From NCBI RefSeq assembly GCF_000176175.1, contig NZ_ACZP01000013.1:186001-250000 (forward strand): DNA of 64,000 nucleotides. The letters are read 5' to 3'. The stretch is from Vibrio furnissii CIP 102972. Its GTDB lineage: Bacteria; Pseudomonadota; Gammaproteobacteria; Enterobacterales; Vibrionaceae. This document shows, in pieces, positions 35,774-43,550 of this stretch (the first letter of the stretch is position 1; each line of letters starts with the position of its first letter). The notes below the pieces were generated by a model, which worked only from the letters and a program-made list of their open reading frames with translations, was not told the DNA's origin and ran no database searches. The translations under genes and the position numbers were made by a program.

Positions 35774-36137
35774 TGCGTTCTCCCAGTTTCATTTTGCCAG
35801 AGGCATGCACCACCGGGTTGCCATCGCGCTCGGAACGGTACTGAAACGCCAGCTTCTGTTTGTCAGCGTCCCAGTTGAGGACAAGCGCTACCGTCATGTC
35901 GGGTAAAATGGGTTCCTGAAACTTAATCACTTCCATGCCTTTAAATTGGGTGGGCGTGGCGAGGTATTGATTGGCGTAGCAAATCGCCCAATCGATTTGG
36001 GTGACGCCGGGCAGTAAGGCGAAGTTTGGAAAGTGCCCTGAAAAATCAAGAATATCGGCGTCCACTCGCAATGATAATGTTGCCTGCGAGGGGTGAATGT
36101 CGGTGGCCAGTAACGTCGGTTTTCTTTTGGTCATCAT
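35766..36137 (-). CDS. Small hotdog dehydratase (FabA/FabZ-like)
   Basis: A 123-residue hotdog-fold protein with the sequence DFSGHFPNFALLPGVTQIDWA, which carries the HFP dehydratase motif with its His. It is the second dehydratase of the cluster and may form a complex with the other one. I chose the ATG at 36137 (36134 also possible); the open frame extending into the ligase gene is not used. Confidence 0.82.
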   Translation of the reverse strand: MMTKRKPTLLATDIHPSQATLSLRVDADILDFSGHFPNFALLPGVTQIDWAICYANQYLATPTQFKGMEVIKFQEPILPDMTVALVLNWDADKQKLAFQYRSERDGNPVVHASGKMKLGERSD

Positions 36138-36153
36138 GATCGTGTTGAGTTCG

Positions 36154-37539
36154 TTAGTCGCTGATTGGCGTTGCGTGAAACAGGCGTTCGATTTCGGTAT
36201 TTTGGCGTTTGCCCTGACTGTTGAGCGGAATTTCCGTGACGATGCGAAAACGGCGTGGCACCGCAATCGGCTCGAGCCATTGGCGCAGTTCGTTGCGTAG
36301 CTGTAGCCAAAATTTGCCTTTGCCTAGCGTTTCAACCTGCTGTTTGCCTTGCTCGGTCAATACAATGGCGGCCAACAACACGGTGCGATTGCCTTCAGTG
36401 GCGGGAATCACCGCACATTCTTCAATCTCGCTGAGCTGCTCGGCGCGCTTTTCCACTTCAACCAGTGAAACGCGTTTTTCTTCCACTTTAATGATGCGGT
36501 CGGTGCGGCCTTTGAGTACAAATCGGCGCTCGTCAACAAATTCGCATTCATCGGCGGTTTGATACCAGCCTTCGGGATCCACGTGAGCGGAACACAGGCG
36601 CAGGCAGTTCTCTTGGTTGAGCGTGGCTTGCACACGGGGGAAGAGTTGCCAAGGGGTCTGTGGCGTCACTTGTTGGCGATGGGCGATGCCGCCGGTTTCG
36701 GTACTGCCAAACACTTCGACTGGCAGCGAACCGAATAGGTCATTGGCATGCGCGGCAGCAGCGTGGGGCAGCGGCCCGCCAGACGAAAAAGCGAGACGCA
36801 GCGCTTTGGCCTGATGCTCTTCAGACAAGCGTTTGAGGAGTGCCGGGCTGCTGATGAGTGCCACATCGTCGCCTGCGTGAGCGCTCACTTGTTCGGGAAA
36901 CTCCAGATTATGGCGCGCAAACGGACGCGCGGCGCTCAGCGGCCACAGCAAGCGAAACAGTAAGCCATAAATGTGCTGATGGGAGACGGTGGCTTCAATA
37001 CGACAGCCTGTGAGCGCCTCGCCCCACAAGGATTGCAAAATACTGACTTCAACATCGAGTTGGCGCAGGGTTTTGCGAATGGCTTTGGGAACGCCGCTGG
37101 AACCTGATGTAAACAGGGTCACGCTGGTGGTCTCGAGTTCAAGTGGTGCAAAGTCGACCTGCGGCGCGGGTTGCATCGCCATGCCCAATTCGAGGTTGGG
37201 ACAATCGGCAACCGCATCGAGCTCGCGGTCGTGCAACACTAGGTCGAAGTGGGTGCTTAATTCCGCTAACGCCTGCGGTTGATAGTTGCCCGGCAGTACG
37301 ATTGATTTATCGCTGTGGCACAGGGCGAAAAATCCGACCGCAAACCAGTAACTGTCACGTGAGCACAGTGCAATGTTGTGTTGTGGGAGGCGTTTGAGGT
37401 GATGTGTGTAATCACTCACATCCTGCACAAACTGCGGCCAGTGAATGCATTCATCCCCTTGAAAAGCCACCACGTGATTGTCACGGGGCGCAAGTAGTAG
37501 ATGCGACAGGGAGCAAAACGGCGTGTTGCTGTGATTCAT
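36154..37539 (-). CDS. AMP-dependent aryl-acid ligase (adenylation enzyme)
   Basis: A 461-residue ANL-superfamily enzyme. The P-loop LFTSGSSGVPKAIRKT, FGSTETGG (A5) and the LKGRTDRIIKVEEKRVSL (A8) motifs are present, and the C-terminal catalytic Lys lies in NSQGKRQN. It should activate the aryl acid as an adenylate and load it onto a cluster ACP. Acyl-CoA ligase activity is the alternative. It sits directly downstream of a small membrane protein gene. Confidence 0.87.
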   Translation of the reverse strand: MNHSNTPFCSLSHLLLAPRDNHVVAFQGDECIHWPQFVQDVSDYTHHLKRLPQHNIALCSRDSYWFAVGFFALCHSDKSIVLPGNYQPQALAELSTHFDLVLHDRELDAVADCPNLELGMAMQPAPQVDFAPLELETTSVTLFTSGSSGVPKAIRKTLRQLDVEVSILQSLWGEALTGCRIEATVSHQHIYGLLFRLLWPLSAARPFARHNLEFPEQVSAHAGDDVALISSPALLKRLSEEHQAKALRLAFSSGGPLPHAAAAHANDLFGSLPVEVFGSTETGGIAHRQQVTPQTPWQLFPRVQATLNQENCLRLCSAHVDPEGWYQTADECEFVDERRFVLKGRTDRIIKVEEKRVSLVEVEKRAEQLSEIEECAVIPATEGNRTVLLAAIVLTEQGKQQVETLGKGKFWLQLRNELRQWLEPIAVPRRFRIVTEIPLNSQGKRQNTEIERLFHATPISD

Positions 37540-37585
37540 GGTGTTTCAGTCCTTGCGAACAGTTCATCAGGCGAACGCTTGGCGC

Positions 37586-38146
37586 TCAATCGTGTTGGCG
37601 AACAGCGCGGCGAACCAGCCATTCAATGGCAAACAGCGCTCCGGCCAAGCAGTAACTGATTAGACCGTTGTACAGCGTCCACATTTCCATCGGCAGAAAG
37701 CAGGTATACAGCGCTGTGATGGCGTTGAACAGGAAAAACAGACACCAGACTTGTGTCACTTTTCGTGTGTAACGCACGCCGCTTTCCGGTAAATCCGGTT
37801 CGTGTAAACGGGCCAGACGTTCAATGAGGGTTTGGGGTTGTTTGAGGCTTGCCGCGAAAAACACCAACATGCAGGCGTTGACCGCCACCGGGTAGAACAT
37901 CAGCCACCCTTCTTGGCGAAACACCATGCCCAACACAATCAATGTGATCCCAATCAGACCACTCATTGCGGCTAACTGTTTGAATTCTTTTAGTTTTGTT
38001 CGATTCGCTGTGATGATGCGTAGCGCAAACATCACAGCAAGTAACAGCCCAATGACACTTAAGCCGAATTTGTCGATGCCATAATAGACCGCGAACGGAT
38101 AAGCGAGCAGAACAATTGCAGACAGGGCTGTCAGCAATTGGCGCAT
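37586..38146 (-). CDS. COG4648-like membrane protein of aryl polyene cluster
   Basis: A 186-residue inner membrane protein with about six helices (5-25, 28-45, 60-76, 85-105, 131-150, 155-175) and a charged patch LARLHEPDLPESGVRYTRKVT between helices 4 and 5. Such proteins accompany the ligase and ACP genes in aryl polyene clusters; their role is unknown to me. Its start abuts the ACP stop. Confidence 0.78.
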   Translation of the reverse strand: MRQLLTALSAIVLLAYPFAVYYGIDKFGLSVIGLLLAVMFALRIITANRTKLKEFKQLAAMSGLIGITLIVLGMVFRQEGWLMFYPVAVNACMLVFFAASLKQPQTLIERLARLHEPDLPESGVRYTRKVTQVWCLFFLFNAITALYTCFLPMEMWTLYNGLISYCLAGALFAIEWLVRRAVRQHD

Positions 38147-38403
38147 TAGGCGTCCTTCAGCAGTTCGCTGACCGCTTCCACCACGTCATCGACGGTGCGT
38201 ACGGCTTTGAACTCTTCCGGTTTGATTTTTTTGCCGGTCACTTTTTGCAGATGAACCACTAAATCCACGGCATCAATGCTGTCCAGATCCAGGTCTTGAT
38301 AAAGATGCGCGTCGGGTTGAATGTCGTCGGCGTCGATCTCAAACAGCTCTACCAGAGCCTCTTTTACCTGATCAAATACGTGTTGCTTATTTGTGTCTGT
38401 CAT
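38146..38403 (-). CDS. Acyl carrier protein 2
   Basis: An 85-residue ACP with the phosphopantetheine site in DLDLDSIDAVDL (Ser42), acidic helices and a C-terminal VDDVVEAVSELLKDA helix. It carries the aryl starter or growing chain as a thioester. I start it at ATG 38403; a longer TTG frame is open but has no ribosome site. It lies next to a second ACP gene. Confidence 0.87.
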   Translation of the reverse strand: MTDTNKQHVFDQVKEALVELFEIDADDIQPDAHLYQDLDLDSIDAVDLVVHLQKVTGKKIKPEEFKAVRTVDDVVEAVSELLKDA

Positions 38404-38418
38404 AGCGATGTCTATCAA

Positions 38419-38679
38419 TTAGTTACTGGTTTGAGATGAGATGTATTGAGCCAGATTGGCGACGGATGAAAAATGTTGGCGAGTGTTGGTGTCGTCCGCG
38501 TCAATCACAATGTTGTATTTCTTTTTGATCGCCAAGCCAAGCTCAAGCGCATCAATCGAATCCAGACCTAAACCATCTCCAAAAAGGGGAGCTTCTGTAT
38601 CAATATCATCAATGCTGATATCTTCCAGATTCAGTGCATCAATGATCAATTGTTTAATTTCGTTGTGTAGTGTTTCCAC
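38419..38679 (-). CDS. Acyl carrier protein 1
   Basis: An 86-residue ACP with phosphopantetheine attachment in GLGLDSIDALEL (Ser41). Two ACPs side by side are usual in aryl polyene clusters, where one is thought to hold the aryl starter and the other the extending chain. It is 15 bp before the second ACP. Confidence 0.9.
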   Translation of the reverse strand: METLHNEIKQLIIDALNLEDISIDDIDTEAPLFGDGLGLDSIDALELGLAIKKKYNIVIDADDTNTRQHFSSVANLAQYISSQTSN

Positions 38680-38697
38680 TGGGACCTACTTTTGTTG

Positions 38698-39462
38698 TTA
38701 TTTATCGACTGGGAAAATCACTTCAGCTAAATGTCGATTTAATCGCCTAGCCGCCGAAGTTGGGTTATTAGTTTGCTCTATAAAGGGCGCGACCTCAACT
38801 TTATCCTTAACTTGTATCAGGAAAAACGGACGCGTGTCGGGAACTTGATACCACTTTTTCTCTTTGGTGAGAAAGCTCGGAACCACGCTGATGTGTACCA
38901 CGCGCAAATCGCGTCCGGTGCGAATGGCGATCTGGGCTGCGCCGCGCTGCAACTTGGATTCGATGCCCGGAGTCGTGCGGGTGCCTTCGGGAAATACCAG
39001 TAGCACGTTGCCGCGTTCAAACCGATCTTCACACAAGCTCAGCAGATCATCCGGCGTTTCATTGGGAATGTAACCGGCGGCTTTGACGATGTGTTTCATG
39101 AACGGATTCGACCAAATGGCCGATTTCACCAAGCAGTCGCATTGCGGCAATTGCGACGTAATCAACACGTAATCAATGAGGCTGGGGTGATTGGCGACAA
39201 TCAGGCAGTTTTTGTCTTGTTTGAGGCGTTCGGCCCCTTCAATTCGATAATCAATCGCGCGCGTGCAGCGCATGAGCTTACAAAAGAAGTTGAACGTGGC
39301 TTGTATGACGCGTTGGACTCGATATTCACGCTGGATCTGATCAGGCGTGGTGAGCCGAATCAGCGGAATGATGACAAAGCTGAGCACCAAGCCGCCCAAG
39401 CCAAACAGACCAAAGCAGAATCCGGTCGCCAGAATTCGGTAATATTGAAACAGTCGGTTCAT
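38698..39462 (-). CDS. 1-acylglycerol-3-phosphate acyltransferase-like protein (PlsC family)
   Basis: A 254-residue membrane-associated acyltransferase with one N-terminal helix (about 15-38), the catalytic NHPSLIDYVL (HxxxxD) motif and the FPEGTRTTPG glycerol-phosphate site. It may build the lipid anchor or transfer the polyene. The ATG at 39462 overlaps the upstream stop by ATGA; earlier in-frame starts (GTG 39480, ATG 39474) are possible. Confidence 0.85.
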   Translation of the reverse strand: MNRLFQYYRILATGFCFGLFGLGGLVLSFVIIPLIRLTTPDQIQREYRVQRVIQATFNFFCKLMRCTRAIDYRIEGAERLKQDKNCLIVANHPSLIDYVLITSQLPQCDCLVKSAIWSNPFMKHIVKAAGYIPNETPDDLLSLCEDRFERGNVLLVFPEGTRTTPGIESKLQRGAAQIAIRTGRDLRVVHISVVPSFLTKEKKWYQVPDTRPFFLIQVKDKVEVAPFIEQTNNPTSAARRLNRHLAEVIFPVDK

Positions 39463-40181
39463 GCGTGCTGCCATCGCCACGCATGGCGCTCACCTTGAAT
39501 CAGCCAATCGGCATCTTGCTTGAGGTAGTGTTTCAGCACGCTGAGCCCATGGGGCAGGGCATCCACCTTGCCTGTGGCAGGCTGTTGCGTCACGCGCCAT
39601 GTGTCGCCCGCTGTCAGCATCACACCAAAGGCGTAGCCGTGAAAGCATTTGTCTTCAAACGCTTGATAGGCTTCGGGTAAGGGCAGGTCAAAATCAACCA
39701 ATAGCACTCGGTGATCCGGATGCTCGCTCAGATAAAGCCATGCGTCGGTCAGCGCGCTGTGGAAGGTGTTTTCCCCGGCGACAATTGAGGTCACGGGAAT
39801 GGCTTGATGGCTGGCGATGGTGGATAAGCCTGCCGCTGTGTTATGCACCGACTGAGAGAAGCTCATCGGGGACGCTTCTTCACCGTTGAGAATGTCTTTA
39901 ATGAGGTCGGCACTGCGATGCAGTTCGCCATGACGGCTGGCAAACACCAGATAATCGACACGGTGCGCATTCATCAACGTGAGGGCCGTTTGCACGGCAA
40001 GTTTGCTGAGCGGGCTCATGCGGCGACGCATCATCGCAGGAATCAGCCCCGCCTCGATGGCACCTTGTGGCCACACACCCGTCTGACTCCACGCTTTCCA
40101 TTCATCACCGTGATGGATTCCGGCAGCGTTGGCGGACCAAGCGTCAATATTGAACGACATGAATTGCAATTGATTTGGCAT
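39459..40181 (-). CDS. Beta-ketoacyl synthase-like protein without catalytic Cys (chain length factor type)
   Basis: A 240-residue protein matching only the N-terminal half of a ketosynthase. At the place of the nucleophile there is SIVAGENTFHSAL, with no Cys. This is how chain-length factors look; in a Xenorhabdus aryl polyene system a similar subunit pairs with the active ketosynthase. It is the first gene of the minus-strand operon and is divergent from the lipoprotein gene at 40257 across a 75-bp promoter region. Confidence 0.8.
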   Translation of the reverse strand: MPNQLQFMSFNIDAWSANAAGIHHGDEWKAWSQTGVWPQGAIEAGLIPAMMRRRMSPLSKLAVQTALTLMNAHRVDYLVFASRHGELHRSADLIKDILNGEEASPMSFSQSVHNTAAGLSTIASHQAIPVTSIVAGENTFHSALTDAWLYLSEHPDHRVLLVDFDLPLPEAYQAFEDKCFHGYAFGVMLTAGDTWRVTQQPATGKVDALPHGLSVLKHYLKQDADWLIQGERHAWRWQHA

Positions 40182-40256
40182 AAACGATTGATTTGTTGTC
40201 GATGGGGTTAAATACTATGGCCAACACGATGACCTCATTCGGCATAAGGACTAGCG
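40182..40256. promoter_or_regulatory. Divergent promoter region of the aryl polyene cluster
   Basis: Only 75 bp separate the two divergent transcription units of the cluster, so both promoters must lie here or overlap. TAAATACTAT (40209-40218) is a possible -10 for the plus strand. I see no palindrome of a known regulator. Confidence 0.5.
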
Positions 40257-40649
40257 ATGACCGCGATTAAATTAACCCTTTCTGTTCTCTTCACATTTTT
40301 ATTGGTTGCTTGTGGCCGAGTCCAGCCAATCCTGAACGTGGAGAATACTCCAGTTGCGTATAATCTTCAAAGCGATCAGGTTAAATTAGCGATCACTCAA
40401 GCAGCCATTCAGCGGGGTTGGATCATCAGTGAAGTGGAACCCGGTGTGCTGGACGCCAAAATTACCGTCCGGAGTCACTTTGCTGAAATTCATATTCCTT
40501 ACAATGAAAAATACTACGCCATTCTTTACGTTAGGTCAGAAAACCTCAAAGCGGACGGTGATAGCATTCACCGCAATTATAACCGTTGGGTGAACAACCT
40601 GAACGTGGATATCAAGAAACAGCTCGCTCAAATGGCGGCTGCGCAATAA
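40257..40649 (+). CDS. Small lipoprotein heading the tailoring operon
   Basis: A 130-residue lipoprotein with a signal peptide ending in the lipobox LVAC (Cys19, followed by Gly). The mature part has an AITQAAIQRGW helix and a beta-rich centre with conserved-looking aromatic residues (YNEKYYAILY). I do not recognise a function. It precedes the methyltransferase gene by 27 bp and is divergent from the biosynthetic operon. Confidence 0.75.
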   Translation: MTAIKLTLSVLFTFLLVACGRVQPILNVENTPVAYNLQSDQVKLAITQAAIQRGWIISEVEPGVLDAKITVRSHFAEIHIPYNEKYYAILYVRSENLKADGDSIHRNYNRWVNNLNVDIKKQLAQMAAAQ

Positions 40650-40676
40650 TTTCGTCGACCAAAGCTAGGTTTTCCC

Positions 40677-41747
40677 GTGATTGAACAACAAGACCCTTTT
40701 AATGCTTTAGCTGCAAAGACTGAAGCTCAGAAACTCTCTTTTGCGCCCATCGTATTTCACACCGCTCGCACACTGCGTGATCTCGGTATTCTTCAAGTGT
40801 TGGATGATGCCGGAGAGGCGGGGCTTTCGGCCCAAGAGATTCATACACAAACGAGCGTGTCGGAATACGGGGTGAAAGTCCTGCTGGACATGGCGATCAG
40901 TGCCAATATTGTGTTGTGGAACAAACCGAACTATCGCTTAGCCAATCTCGGTTTTTTCTTGCTTCACGATGGCATGACGCGTGCGAACATGGATTTTACC
41001 GCTGACGTCTGTTACGCCGCGATGATGCATTTGACACAAGCCATCGAAGAAGGCAAACCGGCGGGGCTAAAAGAGCTTGGCGATTGGGAGACCATTTACC
41101 AAGGGTTGTCGCGTCTTCCTGAACAAGCCAAGCAGAGCTGGTTCCAGTTCGACCACTTTTACTCCGATCGTTCATTCCCCGTGCTGTTGGAACGCGTGTT
41201 TGCCGACAAACCCAAGCATTTGGTCGATATTGGCGGGAACACGGGGAAATGGGCCATTCAATGTTGTCAGCATGATGCGGATGTGAATGTCACGATTGTG
41301 GATTTGCCGCAGCAATTGGAGATGGCGATGCGGAATGCCGCCGATCACGGCTTTGAGCAACGCATTCATCCTTATCCGGCCAACATGTTAGACAAAGCGC
41401 AAACGCTGCCGGAGAATGCCGACGTGTGGTGGATGAGCCAGTTCCTTGATTGCTTTTCTCCGATGGAAATTCTCAGTATCCTGCAACGCGTTCGCGCACA
41501 ATTGACCGACGATTCGGTGATTTATGTGCTCGAGCTGTTCTGGGACGCACAAAAATACGATGCGGCTGCATATAGCCTCAACGCAACGTCGCTCTATTTT
41601 ACTTGCCTTGCCAACGGCAACAGCCGTTTTTACCGCAGCGATGATTTTCTCGAAATCGTGGATGCCGCAGGGTTGATGGTGGAAGAGCGCACCGACAACA
41701 TTGGCCTTGGCCATACCTTATTAAAACTCAAAGCAAAGTCAGAATGA
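40677..41747 (+). CDS. SAM-dependent methyltransferase (O-methyltransferase 2-like)
   Basis: A 356-residue class I methyltransferase. A winged-helix dimerisation domain (about 20-100) precedes the Rossmann domain with the SAM motif LVDIGGNTGKWAI (about 180-192). It starts at GTG with AGG seven bases upstream. The likely target is the aromatic head group of the polyene, since known products carry ring methyls; whether C- or O-methylation is not visible. It overlaps the flavoprotein gene by 4 bp. Confidence 0.83.
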   Translation: MIEQQDPFNALAAKTEAQKLSFAPIVFHTARTLRDLGILQVLDDAGEAGLSAQEIHTQTSVSEYGVKVLLDMAISANIVLWNKPNYRLANLGFFLLHDGMTRANMDFTADVCYAAMMHLTQAIEEGKPAGLKELGDWETIYQGLSRLPEQAKQSWFQFDHFYSDRSFPVLLERVFADKPKHLVDIGGNTGKWAIQCCQHDADVNVTIVDLPQQLEMAMRNAADHGFEQRIHPYPANMLDKAQTLPENADVWWMSQFLDCFSPMEILSILQRVRAQLTDDSVIYVLELFWDAQKYDAAAYSLNATSLYFTCLANGNSRFYRSDDFLEIVDAAGLMVEERTDNIGLGHTLLKLKAKSE

Positions 41748-43000
41748 CAGAAAAAACAATGGATATTCAACAGCGCCAAGTGGTTATTATCGGCGCAGGA
41801 CCGTCAGGATCGACGGCTGCTGCGCTGTTGCTCAAACAGGGCATTGATGTGCTGGTGGTGGAAAAATCGCTCTTCCCGCGTTTTTCTATCGGTGAAAGCC
41901 TGCTTCCCGCATGTATGGAAGTGATCGAAGAATCGGGCATGGCTGAAGCGGTGCAAGCGGCGGGCTTCCAATTCAAAAATGGGGCGGCCTTTCGCAAACA
42001 AGGGGTTTACACCGAATTCGATTTTACCGACAAATTTACCCCGGGGCCGGGCACCACGTTTCAGGTTCAACGCGCCAACTTTGATCAAGTGCTGGCCGAC
42101 AGCGCTGCAGCGCAGGGCGTCGAGATTCGCTATCAGCATGAAGTGCTGGCGGTGACCTTTGAAGGGGCCAAATCGTCGCTGACTATCGCCGACGAACACG
42201 GAGTGTCCTATCAGGTTGAAGCCGATTACGTCCTTGATGCGAGTGGTTTTGGACGAGTGTTGCCCAAGCTACTGGCGCTGGAAGAACCCTCCTGCTTGCC
42301 GCCACGCAAAGCGATTTTTACCCACGTGGTGGATCACATTCAATCCGACATGCTGCCGTACGATCGCAACAAGATCCTGATTTCTGTTCATCCGGAAAAC
42401 AGCGATGTGTGGTATTGGTTGATTCCGTTTTCCAACGGCACCTGCTCACTCGGCGTGGTGGGGGAACCGGCGTTTTTCGAGCGCTATTCAGAAGACAAAA
42501 TGACGGCATTGCAACACTTGGTGAATGAAGAACCAGGACTTGCACAGTTGCTCAAGCAGGCGGAATACCCGAACGCTGCTAATGAACTGCGCGGTTATTC
42601 GGCAAACGTGAAACACTTGGCGACGTCGCATTATGCACTGCTGGGGAATGCGGGTGAGTTTTTGGATCCGGTGTTTTCTTCTGGCGTGACCATTGCCATG
42701 AAATCGGCGCAATTTGCGGTGCGCTGCGTGCAACGTCAATTGAACGGTGAAGCGGTTGATTGGCAGCAAGATTATGCTGATCCGCTGATGGTGGGTGTGA
42801 ACACGTTCCGCACTTATGTGGAAGGGTGGTACGACGGTTCGCTGCAAGCGGTCATCTATTACGACAAACCCAACGCCCGTATTAAGCAGATGATCTGTTC
42901 GATTCTGGCCGGTTATGCGTGGGACACCAAAAATCCTTATGTGAAAGATTCTCGTCGCCGTTTAAGCAGCTTGGCTGAATTGATTCGCGACGCTCAATAA
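41744..43000 (+). CDS. FAD-dependent halogenase-like oxidoreductase
   Basis: A 418-residue flavoprotein. It has the dinucleotide-binding motif GAGPSGSTAA near the N-terminus, the PRFSIGESLLP motif shared by flavin halogenases and geranylgeranyl-reductase-like enzymes, and WYWLIPF, which resembles the WxWxIP halogenase motif. The FAD-binding segment GNAGEFLDPVFSSGV lies near residue 300. It could oxidise or halogenate the aryl ring. Its start overlaps the methyltransferase stop (ATGA). True halogenase activity cannot be decided from the sequence. Confidence 0.78.
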   Translation: MTEKTMDIQQRQVVIIGAGPSGSTAAALLLKQGIDVLVVEKSLFPRFSIGESLLPACMEVIEESGMAEAVQAAGFQFKNGAAFRKQGVYTEFDFTDKFTPGPGTTFQVQRANFDQVLADSAAAQGVEIRYQHEVLAVTFEGAKSSLTIADEHGVSYQVEADYVLDASGFGRVLPKLLALEEPSCLPPRKAIFTHVVDHIQSDMLPYDRNKILISVHPENSDVWYWLIPFSNGTCSLGVVGEPAFFERYSEDKMTALQHLVNEEPGLAQLLKQAEYPNAANELRGYSANVKHLATSHYALLGNAGEFLDPVFSSGVTIAMKSAQFAVRCVQRQLNGEAVDWQQDYADPLMVGVNTFRTYVEGWYDGSLQAVIYYDKPNARIKQMICSILAGYAWDTKNPYVKDSRRRLSSLAELIRDAQ

Positions 43001-43010
43001 CTCACGATCG

Positions 43011-43039
43011 CAGCGCTCATTCATCGTCAGTGAGCGCTG
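43011..43039 (+). terminator. Hairpin after the tailoring operon
   Basis: CAGCGCTCA (43011-43019) pairs with TGAGCGCTG (43031-43039), 10 bp after the flavoprotein stop. No long T-tract follows directly. Confidence 0.5.
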
Positions 43040-43550
43040 ACTTCCTTCTTATTGCTGTTTTCCCTTTCTCCCTCTGGCCGTGCGGGCGATGTGCCGCAAC
43101 TGTGCAGCGCTGACCATCCTAGTGCAACAGGTGATTGCCTTCACAAATCCTGTCATCTGACGAGTGGATCATCACTTTCAATTAGACGCCCATTACACTA
43201 AATGTTAAATTTTTGAGTAATTTCTAGCATAAGATTCTATAAATGCAATCTTAGTTAGATGAAATGGCACTTTGGTCTAAGCGTAAGTTGTTCTTTGTTC
43301 TAATAATCTGGCCAATAGAACAAGGTTGAAGTATTACGCTGATTATTGAAGTTGGCGCAGAAGATATTCAGTTTTTGCTACAAATTTATGGCAAATTACT
43401 TCGATGATTGCTAATGTGTGCCGCACTCTCTGTATGGGTTTAGGTTTTTTTAGTTTAGTTTTTGCACTAAGCAACCTAAGTGCTAGACGCTCCGTTCTAG
43501 AAGCTCTTCAGAGAAGTCATGGATGCAAAATGAAAACTTGGAGTTTATGC
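43040..43550 (+). promoter_or_regulatory. Long AT-rich region upstream of oppA
   Basis: This non-coding stretch precedes oppA and is AT-rich from 43190 on. An inverted repeat CTTTGTTCT/AGAACAAGG (43293-43301 with 43317-43325, one mismatch) could be an operator or leader hairpin. The frame from 43404 continues into oppA but has no signal-peptide logic, so I treat it as leader. The length fits a regulated 5' untranslated region; opp mRNAs are small-RNA targets in several bacteria. Confidence 0.5.

Noticed and set aside
24873..43000. Fatty acid synthesis locus (fabF/fabG/fabZ/acpP)
   Set aside because: The ammonia-lyase, adenylating ligase, RND exporter, LolA-like carrier and GT-acyltransferase show secondary pigment synthesis, not primary fatty acid synthesis.
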